Part shown: positions 51,398-60,867 of the stretch, piece after piece | Layout: the number at the start of each line of letters is the position of its first letter | How positions within the stretch are numbered: the stretch's first letter is position 1 | Assembly: GCA_031272775.1 (NCBI GenBank) | Contig: JAISTB010000034.1 | Span: forward strand, 36,012-100,011 | From: Fusobacteriaceae bacterium | GTDB taxonomy: Bacteria; Fusobacteriota; Fusobacteriia; Fusobacteriales; Fusobacteriaceae | Direction: 5' to 3' | DNA length: 64,000 bases | The notes under the pieces: model-generated | Seen by the model: the letters and a program-made list of their open reading frames with translations, nothing else | Told to the model about the DNA's origin: nothing | Databases searched by the model: none | Program-made: the position numbers and the translations under genes

Positions 51398-53773
51398 TTA
51401 CAGTTTGCTTTTTTTGATCCGCCAAATCTCGTTGGCGTATTCGAGAATCGTGCGATCAGATGAGAATTTTCCCGCGTTGGCAATATTCATCAACATTTTT
51501 TTCGCCCAGGTCTGGCGATCGTTGTACTCCCGGTTGATTTTGCGCTGGGTCTCCCGGTAGGACTCGAAATCCTCAAGCACGAAATACTGATCCGCCCGGG
51601 CGGTATTTTCCATCAGGGACTTGTGAATGGCGGCGTAAATGCCGGAGCCCAGGTCCGTCAGGGTCCCGTCGATCAGGGAATCCACGACTTTCTTGAGCCC
51701 GACGACCGTGTTGTAGGGAATGTGGGGATCGTAGCCCTTTGCCCGCATGGCCTCCACTTCCTCCACGGTCAGGCCGAAGATGTAGTTGTTTTCCCGTCCG
51801 GCCTCTTCCACGATTTCGACGTTGGCGCCGTCGAGGGTGCCCAGGGTCAGCGCCCCGTTCAGCATGAACTTCATGTTGCCCGTGCCCGAGGCTTCCTTTC
51901 CCGCCGTGGAGATCTGCTCGCTGACGTCGGCCGCCGGGAAGAGTTTTTCCCCAACCGATACCCGGTAATTCTCCACGAAGACGACTTTGAGCTTTTGATT
52001 GACGTCCGTGTCGTGGTTCACCAGCTGCGCCACTTCGTTGATCAGGCGGATGATGCCCTTGGCGATCACGTAGCCCGGGGCGGCCTTGGCCCCGAAAAAG
52101 TAGGTCACCGGCGTGAAATCACACATGGGATTCGTTTTCAAATTGCTGTACAGGTCAAGGATATGGAAGATATTCAGCAATTGCCGCTTGTATTCGTGGA
52201 GCCGCTTGATCTGGATGTCAAAAATGGACTCCGGATTGACGTTTATGCTCTGGGTCTTACGCAGATACTCCACCAGCTCCAGTTTTTTCTCCCGCTTGAT
52301 TTCGCACAGGCGGTGTAATACCCCCTGGTCGCTTTGATAGCGTTCCAGTTCCTTGAGTTTTGTCAGATCCGTGACCCAGCCGTCTCCGATCAGCTCGGTC
52401 ACAAAGGCCGAGAGCTGGGGGTTGGATTTCAGCATCCAGCGTCTTTGCGTGATGCCGTTTGTTTTGTTGTAGAATTTTTCGGGCCAGAGCTCGTACCAGT
52501 CTTTGAGTTCGCGGTTTTTGAGGATTTCCGTATGGAGCTTGGCGACGCCGTTGATGGCGTGGGAACCGTAGATGGCGATCCAGGCCATCTGCACGAGGTT
52601 GTCGCGGATAATGGCCATGCGGTTGCGCTTGGCCTGGTCCTCGGGGTATTTCTCGTAGAGGAAGCCGTTCAGCTGGTTGCTGATGCCTTCGGTGATCTCG
52701 TAGATCCGGGGCACCACTTCCTTGTAGAGACCGATCCACCATTTTTCCAGCGCTTCGGCGAGTATCGTGTGATTCGTGTACGAAAAGATCTTTTCGATAA
52801 TCGCCCAGGCCTTTTCCCAGGCCAACCCCTCAAGATCCACCAAAAGGCGCATCAATTCGGGAATGGCTATGACCGGATGGGTGTCGTTGAGCTGTATGGC
52901 CACATAGTCCGGCAGCTTCTCAAAATCATAGCCGTGGAGCTTCTTGAATTTTTTCAAAATGTCCTGCAGCGACGCCGACGTAAAGAAATACTGCTGCTTC
53001 AGCCGGAGTTTTTTCCCCTCGTCGGTGGAGTCATTGGGGTAGAGGACCCGGGAGATGTCCTCGGCGAAGGTCTTTTCCGCCGTGGCCATCAAGTAATCCT
53101 GTTTGTTGAAGAGCCCCAGATCGAGGTCTACGACTGGTTCCGCCTGCCAGAGACGGAGCGTGTTGACATTTTTGGTATTGTATCCGATGATGGGCATGTC
53201 ATAGGGGACAGCCCGGACTTTTCTGTCGCCGTAGCTCACAACCACTTCGTCCTGATAGCGGGGAACCGACCAGACGTCTTCATATTTCAGCCATTTTTCA
53301 GGTTTTTCGACCTGATAGCCGTCTTTGAAGACCTGGTTGAAGATGCCGTTCCGATAGCGGATGCCGTAGCCCATGCCGGGAAGGTCATGGGTGGCCAGGG
53401 AATCGAGAAAACAGGCCGCCAAACGGCCGAGACCGCCGTTTCCCAGAGCCGAATCCTCTTCCTCGTCTTCGACTTTGTTGTAATCGATGCCCAGCGATTG
53501 CAGCAATTCACGGACGGCGGGCGAGACGCCGAGGTTGATCAGATTGTTGCCGAGGGCTCTTCCCATGAGGAATTCCGCCGAAAAATAATAGGCTCTTTTC
53601 CCTTCGTCATACAGTTTTTCCGTCTCGTACCAGTTTTCCGCGATTTCTTCCATCACGGTCCGGCCGAGGGCTCTGTACAACTCGAAACTGCCCGATTCCT
53701 CAAGACTCTTGTTGAACAAGATCCTGACATTTTTTTCGAGCGACTTTCTCAAGCGCTCTTTTTCAAATTCCAT
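51398..53773 (-). CDS. glgP: Glycogen phosphorylase
   Basis: 791-residue GT35 enzyme releasing glucose 1-phosphate from glycogen. Motifs: EDSALGNGGLGRLAACFLDS near the N-terminus, AIQLNDTHPVIAIPEL, FNPESIF-type VNPESIFDIQIKRLHEYKRQ and the PLP lysine in EASGTGNMKFMLNGALTLGTLDG. The ATG (complement of 53771-53773) has AGGAGG upstream; a much longer in-frame extension overlaps malQ in another frame and is rejected. Breakdown and synthesis enzymes share this operon. Confidence 0.95.
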   Translation of the reverse strand: MEFEKERLRKSLEKNVRILFNKSLEESGSFELYRALGRTVMEEIAENWYETEKLYDEGKRAYYFSAEFLMGRALGNNLINLGVSPAVRELLQSLGIDYNKVEDEEEDSALGNGGLGRLAACFLDSLATHDLPGMGYGIRYRNGIFNQVFKDGYQVEKPEKWLKYEDVWSVPRYQDEVVVSYGDRKVRAVPYDMPIIGYNTKNVNTLRLWQAEPVVDLDLGLFNKQDYLMATAEKTFAEDISRVLYPNDSTDEGKKLRLKQQYFFTSASLQDILKKFKKLHGYDFEKLPDYVAIQLNDTHPVIAIPELMRLLVDLEGLAWEKAWAIIEKIFSYTNHTILAEALEKWWIGLYKEVVPRIYEITEGISNQLNGFLYEKYPEDQAKRNRMAIIRDNLVQMAWIAIYGSHAINGVAKLHTEILKNRELKDWYELWPEKFYNKTNGITQRRWMLKSNPQLSAFVTELIGDGWVTDLTKLKELERYQSDQGVLHRLCEIKREKKLELVEYLRKTQSINVNPESIFDIQIKRLHEYKRQLLNIFHILDLYSNLKTNPMCDFTPVTYFFGAKAAPGYVIAKGIIRLINEVAQLVNHDTDVNQKLKVVFVENYRVSVGEKLFPAADVSEQISTAGKEASGTGNMKFMLNGALTLGTLDGANVEIVEEAGRENNYIFGLTVEEVEAMRAKGYDPHIPYNTVVGLKKVVDSLIDGTLTDLGSGIYAAIHKSLMENTARADQYFVLEDFESYRETQRKINREYNDRQTWAKKMLMNIANAGKFSSDRTILEYANEIWRIKKSKL

Positions 53774-53784
53774 GTATCCTCCTG

Positions 53785-55293
53785 CTATCTTTGAAATTTT
53801 TCCGTCATCCGCCGGATATGCGTCATCAGCGCCTCCGTCAGGGATGCGGCCGCCACGCGCCAGGACCAGTTGCCGGGCCCCACGGTGGACGGGGTGTTGA
53901 AGCGCCCGTCGGCGCCTGTTCCGAGATAATCCTGCATGGGGATTACCGCCGCCCCGGCTTTGGATTTGAGGACGGCCAGAATCATTTTGTCCGTGGCGGA
54001 AAAGCCGTCGCCCTCCGCGCCCAGAAAGTTGTCCGTATAGCTGCGGGCATAGTCCGCGATGTTGTCCGGGAGGCCCGAAAGCCAGCCCGCAAGCGTGTTG
54101 TTGTCGTGGGTTCCCGTATAGGCAAAGGCCTCTTCGGGGTATTTGTGCGGCAGATAATCGCTGTCGTAACTGTCGAAGGCGAACTGCAGGATCTTCATGC
54201 CGGGAAAGCCCGTATCCCGCAGGAGCTTCCGGACGCCGGCCGAGAGGGCGCCCAGGTCTTCGGCCACGATGTCTACGCTGCCCAGATCCTTCCGGACTTT
54301 TCCGAAAAGCCTCATGCCCGGCCCCCTCTCCCAACGACCGTTGACGGCGGTGGCGTCTCCGGCCGGAATGCTCCAGTAAGAAGAAAAGCCGATGAAATGA
54401 TCGAGACGCGCGATGTCATAGATCCCGAAAGAATGACGCAGGCGCTCGATCCACCAGCGGTACCGCCTTTCGCGTATCGCTTCCCAGTCGTAGAGAATGT
54501 TGCCCCAGAGCTGCCCCGTCTTGCTGAAATAATCGGGCGGGCAACCGGCGACCCGCTTGGCCTTGCCGTAGCGGGTAAACTGAAACAGTTCCCTGTTGCC
54601 CCAGGCGTCGGCGCTGTCGGTGGAGACGTAAATGGGGAGATCGCCTAAAATCCGGACGCCCTTTCGGGCCGCGTGGGCCTTGAGGGCCGCCCACTGCCGG
54701 TAAAAAGTGAATTGGACCCAGCAGTGATAACGGATGGCCCCGGCGTGATCCCGGAGAATCGCTTTGAGGGCCCCTTTACTTTTGAATTTGTACTTGCGCG
54801 GCCAGCGATACCAGGGTCTTCCGCCGAAGTTTTCCTTCAGCGTCGCGAAGATCGCGTATTCCCTGAGCCATTTTCCCGATTTTTCGCAAAATTTCCGGAG
54901 CGCTTCGTCTTCTTCGGCGTTTTCGCCGCCCCGGAAACGGGCGTCGTAGATCTTTCGCAGGAGTTCCTCCCGCAAGGCGGCAATTGCCTCGTAGCGTACC
55001 CTTTCGTCGTCGTTTTGCGCAACCAGGGGCTCGAGGTCTCCGGCCGTGATATTTCCCGCCCGCAGGAACTCTTCGAGGTCAATGAAGAGCGGGTTTCCCG
55101 CGAAGACCGAAACGGACTGGTACGGGGAATTGCCGAAGCCCGCCGGGACCAGAGGCAGGATCTGCCAGATCTTTTGTCCTGCGCCCGCCAGAAAATCCAC
55201 AAAGCGAAACGCGCTTGTCCCGAGGTCGCCGATCCCGTATTTTCCGGGAAGTGCGCTGATGTGCAGCAGGATGCCGCCGCAACGTTCTGTCAT
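53785..55293 (-). CDS. malQ: 4-alpha-glucanotransferase (amylomaltase)
   Basis: 502-residue GH77 enzyme disproportionating maltodextrins left by the phosphorylase. Marks: GGILLHISALPGKYGIGDLG, IWQILPLVP, ILGDLPIYVSTDSADAWG, ARLDHFIGFSSYW (nucleophile region), VAEDLGALS (acid/base) and YTGTHDNNT. First gene of the glycogen operon. Confidence 0.95.
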   Translation of the reverse strand: MTERCGGILLHISALPGKYGIGDLGTSAFRFVDFLAGAGQKIWQILPLVPAGFGNSPYQSVSVFAGNPLFIDLEEFLRAGNITAGDLEPLVAQNDDERVRYEAIAALREELLRKIYDARFRGGENAEEDEALRKFCEKSGKWLREYAIFATLKENFGGRPWYRWPRKYKFKSKGALKAILRDHAGAIRYHCWVQFTFYRQWAALKAHAARKGVRILGDLPIYVSTDSADAWGNRELFQFTRYGKAKRVAGCPPDYFSKTGQLWGNILYDWEAIRERRYRWWIERLRHSFGIYDIARLDHFIGFSSYWSIPAGDATAVNGRWERGPGMRLFGKVRKDLGSVDIVAEDLGALSAGVRKLLRDTGFPGMKILQFAFDSYDSDYLPHKYPEEAFAYTGTHDNNTLAGWLSGLPDNIADYARSYTDNFLGAEGDGFSATDKMILAVLKSKAGAAVIPMQDYLGTGADGRFNTPSTVGPGNWSWRVAAASLTEALMTHIRRMTEKFQR

Positions 55294-55374
55294 GAATTGT
55301 CCCCCGTGCTTTCCGATCCGCTGTTACCGCGAGCTTCAGCGGTTCAAGGGACCGGAGGATGTATACATTTGCAA

Positions 55375-55380
55375 ATTATA
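55375..55380 (-). promoter_or_regulatory. Extended -10 promoter of the glycogen operon
   Basis: Minus strand TATGCTATAAT (TGn plus perfect TATAAT), 82 bases before the malQ ATG. The leader contains CCGCTG and CAGCGG, which could pair. The -35 is poor. The rest of the 345-base gap 55294-55638 holds the deoR promoter and a palindrome. Confidence 0.55.
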
Positions 55381-55544
55381 GCATAAGTAGGTGTTCGAAA
55401 AAAGGCATTCCGATAGAAAATCCCTTTCTCTAATATTATACCTCACGAATCAGATAAATGACAATAGCAAAAACAGGAAAAGCGGAGATATATTTTTCAA
55501 AATGACGAAAAGTTACTGATTTTGCTTGATTTTGAGCGTTAATG

Positions 55545-55562
55545 AAATAATTTGAATTATTT
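55545..55562. promoter_or_regulatory. 18-bp palindrome, candidate DeoR operator
   Basis: AAATAATTTGAATTATTT is a perfect inverted repeat (8-bp arms plus TG), ending 14 bases before the -35 of the deoR promoter. A site for the DeoR protein is plausible; AT-rich palindromes can also arise by chance. Confidence 0.45.
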
Positions 55563-55575
55563 TGAAATAAAATGA

Positions 55576-55604
55576 TTGATTTTTTGACGAAAATGTAGTA
55601 TGAT
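55576..55604 (+). promoter_or_regulatory. Promoter of the deoR-fruK-PTS operon
   Basis: TTGATT at 55576-55581, 17-base spacer, TATGAT at 55599-55604. Confidence 0.7.
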
Positions 55605-55638
55605 AGGAGAAAGAAAAACGATCCGTCCGGGAGGTCCC

Positions 55639-56385
55639 ATGCTCAACATTCAACGCTGCAACATCATTCTGGAACTTATCGAAAAGAACAAAAACATGCA
55701 GATGAAGGACATCGTCAAGACCCTCAATGTCTCGGAGGCGACGGTGCGCCGGGATCTGATGCTCCTTGAGGAAAAGGGAAAAATCCGGCGCGTCCACGGC
55801 GGGGCGGTGCTTCCCGATTATATCGAAGAGGACATCCTGAGCCGGCGGAACATCTTTTCGGCGGAAAAGACAAAGATCGCCAAAACGGCGGCGGCTCTGG
55901 TCAGGGACGGCAGCGCGGTTTACCTCGACGCGGGAACGACCACGGGGGCTATGATCCCCTTTCTCGCCGAAAAAGAACGTCTGGTCGTTATCACCAACGG
56001 GCTTTCCCATCTGGAGGAACTGACAAAATACAAAATCAAGGCTTATGTGACCGGCGGGCGCGTCAAGGGGAAAACGGCGGCCCTCGTCAGCGGCAGCGCG
56101 GTCCTGTCTCTGCGGAATTACCGCTATGACATGGCCTTTATGGGGGCAAACGCCGTTAACGAGGAAGGTTACTGGACGCCCGACGAGGAAGAGGCCGTCA
56201 TCAAAAGCGCGGCTTTGCGCAACTGCGCCCAGGTCTGGTTTCTTTGCGATAGTTCGAAATTTTTCAAGCAGAGCTTTATCAAATTCGCGGATTTGAACGA
56301 AGGGACGCTGCTGAGTGAGGGGGAAATCCCCGAAGGCCTCAGGGCCCCCGATCCCCGAAGCGGCGAAAGGAGTCGGAATCTATGA
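55639..56385 (+). CDS. DeoR-family regulator (FruR-like)
   Basis: 249 residues. The N-terminal DeoR helix-turn-helix is MKDIVKTLNVSEATVRRDLMLLEEKGKIRRVHGGAV. The C-terminal sensor domain has the phosphosugar-binding DAGTTTGAMIPFL and FMGANAVNEEGYWTPDEEEA. Such proteins usually repress until fructose 1-phosphate or a similar phosphosugar binds. GGGAGG lies upstream of the ATG at 55639. Its stop overlaps the fruK start (ATGA). Confidence 0.92.
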   Translation: MLNIQRCNIILELIEKNKNMQMKDIVKTLNVSEATVRRDLMLLEEKGKIRRVHGGAVLPDYIEEDILSRRNIFSAEKTKIAKTAAALVRDGSAVYLDAGTTTGAMIPFLAEKERLVVITNGLSHLEELTKYKIKAYVTGGRVKGKTAALVSGSAVLSLRNYRYDMAFMGANAVNEEGYWTPDEEEAVIKSAALRNCAQVWFLCDSSKFFKQSFIKFADLNEGTLLSEGEIPEGLRAPDPRSGERSRNL

Positions 56386-57293
56386 TATTTACGATTACGC
56401 TGAACCCGGCGGCGGATTATTACGTCACGGTGGACAGCTTTATGGAAGGGGGGCTCAACCTCGCCTCGGAATCTTACCTGCTGGCGGGGGGGAAGGGCAT
56501 CAACGTCTCGAAAGTCCTCAAAAACTATGGCGTTCAGAGTATCGCCACGGGGTTTGCCGGCGGCAGCAACGGCGAGCTCATCCGGACCACGCTCCGGGAA
56601 TACGGTATCATCGACCGCTTTGTGGGCATCCGGGACAATACCCGGCTCAACATTAAGCTGAAGACCGCCGCAAACGAGACGGAAATCACCGGAAAAGCCC
56701 CGGAAATCCCCGGAGAAAGCTACGCGGAATTCCTTAAAATGTTGTCCGATATCGGGCCCCACGACTACGCGGTCCTCTCGGGGAGCGTGCCGCCGTCTCT
56801 GCCCGAAACGGTCTATGCCGAGATCATCCAAAAACTCCCCCGGGAGACAAGAGTCATCCTCGATACCCGGGGACGTCCCTTTATTCATGCCCTGAGGGAA
56901 GGCGTCCATCTCACCAAGCCCAATAAGAAAGAGCTGGGGGAATATCTCGGCCGGGAAATCCACTCCATGGACGAACTGGTCGCGGGCGCGCGAGAACTCA
57001 GGGAAATGGGTTCGGAAAATGTGCTGGTATCGGCGGGCGGAGAAGCCGCCGCGCTGGTGACGCCGCGGGGGACCTGGATCGGGGAAACGCCGTCGGGAAC
57101 CGTGGTCAGCAGCGCCGGCGCCGGGGATTCCATGGTGGCGGGCATCCTCTACGGCCTGTCGCGGGGGCTTTCCGTCGAAGAATCCTTTGCGGGCGGCATC
57201 GCCTCGGGCAGCGCCACGGCTTTCAAAAAGGATCTCGCCGAACTTCCCGACATGGAAAAACTCCTCAATCGGATAAAAATCAGACGTCTTTGA
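56382..57293 (+). CDS. fruK: 1-phosphofructokinase (FruK/LacC-type PfkB kinase)
   Basis: 303 residues; MIFTITLNPAADYYVTVDSF at the N-terminus, GGKGINVSKVLKNYG, SGSVPPSLP and GAGDSMVAGILYG (catalytic Asp) match FruK and tagatose-6-phosphate kinases. It phosphorylates fructose 1-phosphate to fructose 1,6-bisphosphate. Coupling to a mannitol-family PTS and a SorE-like reductase suggests that a ketose 1-phosphate is made from the imported sugar or polyol. Confidence 0.88.
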   Translation: MIFTITLNPAADYYVTVDSFMEGGLNLASESYLLAGGKGINVSKVLKNYGVQSIATGFAGGSNGELIRTTLREYGIIDRFVGIRDNTRLNIKLKTAANETEITGKAPEIPGESYAEFLKMLSDIGPHDYAVLSGSVPPSLPETVYAEIIQKLPRETRVILDTRGRPFIHALREGVHLTKPNKKELGEYLGREIHSMDELVAGARELREMGSENVLVSAGGEAAALVTPRGTWIGETPSGTVVSSAGAGDSMVAGILYGLSRGLSVEESFAGGIASGSATAFKKDLAELPDMEKLLNRIKIRRL

Positions 57294-57433
57294 ACAAAGT
57301 TGAACATGACAACAAGCGGAAAGCTCGATCTTTTATAAAAACAGTCTATAAAGGGCTACGCTACCGATATTAAATATTCTTGTCCTTATGGTTCTTTTTT
57401 CACGTATTCACAGTAGTAAAGGAGGCGCTTAAA

Positions 57434-59299
57434 ATGAGCGAAAACACAGTCAAACAAAGGATTCAGTCTTACGGACGGGCATTGAGCTCCATGGTCATGC
57501 CCAATATCGGCGCTTTTATCGCCTGGGGGCTGATCACGGCCCTGTTTATCTCCAGCGGCTGGCTGCCCAATGAAAAATTCGCGACCCTTGTGGGCCCCAT
57601 GTTGACCTATATGCTACCGGTTCTGATCGGCTACACGGGCGGAAAGAACGTGCACGGCGTGCGGGGCGGCGTCATCGGCGCTATCGCCACCATCGGCGTC
57701 ATTGTGGGGGCCAACATCCCCATGTTTCTTGGGGCCATGATCCTCGGACCCTTCGCGGGCTGGGTATTGAAAAAAGTCGACGAATCCATTGAGGGGAAAA
57801 TTCCCGCGGGCTTTGAGATGCTCGTCAACAATTTCGCGCTGGGCATCCTCGGGGCGCTTTTCGCCATGTTCGCCATGCAGATCATGGGTCCCGTCGTTGT
57901 GGGACTCACGAATTTCCTCACGGCGGGCGTCCACATCATCGTCGGGAAGGGCCTTTTCCCGCTGGTGTCGTTGTTTATCGAACCGGCCAAGATCCTTTTC
58001 CTCAATAACGCCATCAATCACGGCATCCTGGGCCCCATGGGCCTCAGCGAGGCTAGAGAGCTGGGGAAATCCGTATTCTTCCTGCTGGAGACAAATCCCG
58101 GCCCCGGTTTGGGCGTGTTGCTGGCCTACTGGATGTTCGCCAAAGGGAGCATCAAAGAATCCGCCCCCGGATCCATTCTGATCCATTTCCTCGGCGGAAT
58201 TCACGAAATCTATTTTCCCTATGTGCTGATGAATCCCGTGTTGGTGCTGGCCGTCATCGGCGGTGGCATTTCGGGCGTATTTACGTTTAACGTCCTGAAA
58301 GCGGGTCTCGTGGCCGCGCCTTCGCCGGGCAGCATCATCGCCCTCATGGCCATGACGCCCAGAGGGGGACATTTCGCCGTGCTGGCCGGCGTCGTCGTAT
58401 CGACCGTCGTCTCTTTCCTGATCGCCTCGGTCTTTGTCAAACGGGCCGCCGCCCACATGAGCGAAGACGCCCTGACGACAGCCCGGCAGGAAGTCAAGGA
58501 TCGCAAGCTGGAAAGCAAGGGACTTGCGGTAAAACCCGAAAAAGTCGAGCTCATCGTTTACGCCTGCGACGCGGGCATGGGGTCTTCCGCCATGGGCGCG
58601 TCCATGCTGGGGAAACGGCTCAAAGCCAAAAATATCACGATTCCGGTCAAAAATTACGCGATCAATGAAATTCCAGCCAACGCGTCGATCGTCGTCTCCC
58701 ACGAACAGCTGACGCCGAGGGCGAAAGAGATCCGGCCCGGGGCCTGTCACATCAGCGTGACGGACTTTCTCGATATGTCCGTGGCCGACAAGATCCTGGG
58801 CCTGATCGGCGCAACCGCCGCGGAAGCGGCGGGCGCTCCCGGGGAGAAGACCGCGGGAAAAGCGTCCGGAACGATACTCAAGAAGGAAAACATCCTGACG
58901 GGGCAGCGGGCGGCCACAAAAGAAGAAGCGGTTCGCCTGGCCGGGAACGTCCTTGTGAAGGGCGGCTATGTGCGGCCCGAATATGTGGATTCCATGCTGA
59001 AGCGGGAAAGCGAGGTCTCGACTTATCTCGGCAAGGGTCTGGCCATTCCCCATTGCGCCGGCGACGGCAAGAGCGCCATCATCAAATCGGGATTTTCCGT
59101 GCTCCTTTTCCCCGAAGGGGTTGACTTTGCGGCCGGAAAGGCGTATATTGTATGCGGGATCGCCGGAAAGAACGACGAGCATATCGACCTCATCGCCTCC
59201 CTGGCCAATCTCGTGGACGCCTATGAGGAAAAGGAAATCAAAAAACTCGCGGCGTCAAAAGATGTCGACGCCGTTTACAGCCTGTTTGAACAGAAATAA
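57434..59299 (+). CDS. PTS mannitol-family EIICBA
   Basis: 621 residues in one chain. EIIC (about 1-345) has membrane helices and the mannitol-family GGIHEIYFPYVLMNP. EIIB has the phosphorylated C378 in YACDAGMGSSAMGASML. EIIA has H540 in LAIPHCAGDGKSAI. It transports and phosphorylates a hexitol or related sugar. AAGGAGG precedes the ATG at 57434. A 140-base gap separates it from fruK, with no convincing promoter. Mannitol itself is not certain because the operon has no mannitol-1-phosphate 5-dehydrogenase, but a SorE-like enzyme. Confidence 0.93.
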   Translation: MSENTVKQRIQSYGRALSSMVMPNIGAFIAWGLITALFISSGWLPNEKFATLVGPMLTYMLPVLIGYTGGKNVHGVRGGVIGAIATIGVIVGANIPMFLGAMILGPFAGWVLKKVDESIEGKIPAGFEMLVNNFALGILGALFAMFAMQIMGPVVVGLTNFLTAGVHIIVGKGLFPLVSLFIEPAKILFLNNAINHGILGPMGLSEARELGKSVFFLLETNPGPGLGVLLAYWMFAKGSIKESAPGSILIHFLGGIHEIYFPYVLMNPVLVLAVIGGGISGVFTFNVLKAGLVAAPSPGSIIALMAMTPRGGHFAVLAGVVVSTVVSFLIASVFVKRAAAHMSEDALTTARQEVKDRKLESKGLAVKPEKVELIVYACDAGMGSSAMGASMLGKRLKAKNITIPVKNYAINEIPANASIVVSHEQLTPRAKEIRPGACHISVTDFLDMSVADKILGLIGATAAEAAGAPGEKTAGKASGTILKKENILTGQRAATKEEAVRLAGNVLVKGGYVRPEYVDSMLKRESEVSTYLGKGLAIPHCAGDGKSAIIKSGFSVLLFPEGVDFAAGKAYIVCGIAGKNDEHIDLIASLANLVDAYEEKEIKKLAASKDVDAVYSLFEQK

Positions 59300-59314
59300 A
59301 GGGGGGAATTCAAC

Positions 59315-60577
59315 TTGAAAACAAAAGCGGTGCGGCTTTACGGTGAAATGGACCTGCGGTTGGAGGAATTCGAACTGCCGCCCATCAAAGACGACGAAAT
59401 TCTGGTGGAAGTCATTTCCGACAGCGTCTGCATGTCCACATACAAGGCGGCCCTGCAGGGAAAACGCCACAAACGGGTCCCGCAGAACGTCGATACGCAT
59501 CCGGTCATTATCGGTCATGAATTCGCGGGCAATATCGTCGAAGTCGGCAAGGCTCACCGGGATAAATTCAAGCCCGGCATGAAATTCGCCCAGCAGCCGG
59601 CCCTCAATTACAAGGGATCCATGGCTTCCCCGGGGTATTCCTACGAATACTTCGGCGGAGCCTGCACCTACTGCGTCATTCCGCCGGAAGTCATGGAACT
59701 GGGCTGTCTTTTACCCTACAGCGGCAAATCCTACTATGAGGCGTCGCTGGCGGAACCCATGAGCTGCATTATCGGCGCTTATCACGCCATGTACCATACG
59801 AAAATGGGCGTTTATCAGCATGAAATGGGCATCGTGCCCGGCGGAAAGCTGGCGATCATAGCGGGCGCGGGTCCCATGGGCCTGGGCGCGGTGGATTACG
59901 CCCTCAACTGCGACAGACGTCCCGGGCTACTGGTCGTAACCGACATCGACGACGCGCGTCTCCACAGGGCTTCGAGGATTTTCACGAAGGAAGCGGCCAA
60001 AAAGCGCGGCGTGGATCTGTATTTCATGAATACGGCGAGGGCAGGCGACAAAGTGGCCGAGCTGCGGAAATTGACCGGCGGGAGCGGTTTTGACGACGTC
60101 ATGGTCATGGCGCCGGTCCGGGACGCCGTGGAGACCGGCGACCGGATCCTCGGACGGGACGGCTGCATGAATTTCTTCGCGGGTCCATCGGATCCTGAAT
60201 TTTCGGCCTCGATCAATCAATATAACGTCCATTACGGGTATACGCACCTGATGGGGACCACCGGGGGAAATACGGCGGACTTGCTGGAATCCCTCGGCAT
60301 GACGGAAAAAGGCCTGATCAATCCCGCGGTCATGGTGACCCACGTCGGAGGCATCGACTGCATCGCCGAAACGACGCTTGATTTGCCGAAAATCCCGGGC
60401 GGGAAGAAACTCACCTATACCCATATCGAAATGCCGCTGACGGCCATAGAGGATTTCGCGGAAAAAGGAAAAACCGATCCGAAATTCAAGGTTCTCGCGG
60501 AAATCTGCGACAAGAATCACGGTCTCTGGAGTCTTGAAGCGGAAAACTATCTGCTTGCAAATTTCAAAAAAGCGTAA
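59315..60577 (+). CDS. Medium-chain dehydrogenase, L-sorbose-1-phosphate reductase (SorE)-like
   Basis: 420 residues. It matches SorE throughout: LYGEMDLRLEEFELPPI, SDSVCMSTYKAAL, HEFAGNIVEVGK, AGYSYEYFGG-type GYSYEYFGGACTY, LAEPMSCIIGAYHA, AGAGPMGLGAVDYA (nucleotide loop) and TLDLPKIPGGKKL. SorE interconverts L-sorbose 1-phosphate and D-glucitol 6-phosphate with NAD(P)H. In this operon it probably oxidises the phosphorylated hexitol next to the phosphate carbon. The start may be at TTG 59315, with GGGGGG upstream. Confidence 0.85.
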   Translation: MKTKAVRLYGEMDLRLEEFELPPIKDDEILVEVISDSVCMSTYKAALQGKRHKRVPQNVDTHPVIIGHEFAGNIVEVGKAHRDKFKPGMKFAQQPALNYKGSMASPGYSYEYFGGACTYCVIPPEVMELGCLLPYSGKSYYEASLAEPMSCIIGAYHAMYHTKMGVYQHEMGIVPGGKLAIIAGAGPMGLGAVDYALNCDRRPGLLVVTDIDDARLHRASRIFTKEAAKKRGVDLYFMNTARAGDKVAELRKLTGGSGFDDVMVMAPVRDAVETGDRILGRDGCMNFFAGPSDPEFSASINQYNVHYGYTHLMGTTGGNTADLLESLGMTEKGLINPAVMVTHVGGIDCIAETTLDLPKIPGGKKLTYTHIEMPLTAIEDFAEKGKTDPKFKVLAEICDKNHGLWSLEAENYLLANFKKA

Positions 60578-60588
60578 GGAGGAAACAC

Positions 60589-60855
60589 ATGATCTCAAAA
60601 GTGACTACTATCGTAAATCCGACAGGCTTTCACATGCGCCCGGCAGGCTTTTTCGCCAACGCCCTGGCCGGGTATCAGAGCGCGATCAAACTCAAGACCC
60701 CGGCAAAGGAAGTGAACGCCAAAAGTCTCATGCACATCATCGGCGCGGGACTCAAATGCGGCATGACCGTGGAAGTCATCGCCGACGGGCCCGATGAGGC
60801 GGAAGCCCTCGCGAAAGCCGTGGAGCTCATTGACAGCGGCCTCGGCGAGCTGTAA
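60589..60855 (+). CDS. ptsH: PTS phosphocarrier protein HPr
   Basis: 88 residues with the EI phosphorylation site H15 in GFHMRPAGFF and the regulatory S46 in AKSLMHIIG. Ser46 suggests control by HPr kinase, as in Firmicutes and Fusobacteria, though the kinase is not in this window. It begins 11 bases after the SorE-like gene with AAGGAGG and is followed by ptsI. Confidence 0.95.
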   Translation: MISKVTTIVNPTGFHMRPAGFFANALAGYQSAIKLKTPAKEVNAKSLMHIIGAGLKCGMTVEVIADGPDEAEALAKAVELIDSGLGEL

Positions 60856-60867
60856 GGGGTGGGGGCC

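Noticed and set aside
46283..53794. Long plus-strand frames (about 490-565 codons) over the glycogen genes
   Set aside because: All lie opposite glgA, glgD, glgB and glgP with intact motifs; shadows of codon bias.
53774..54334. N-terminal extension of the glycogen phosphorylase frame
   Set aside because: It overlaps malQ on the same strand in a different frame, looks low-complexity, and the conserved MEFEKERLRKS start has a strong ribosome site.
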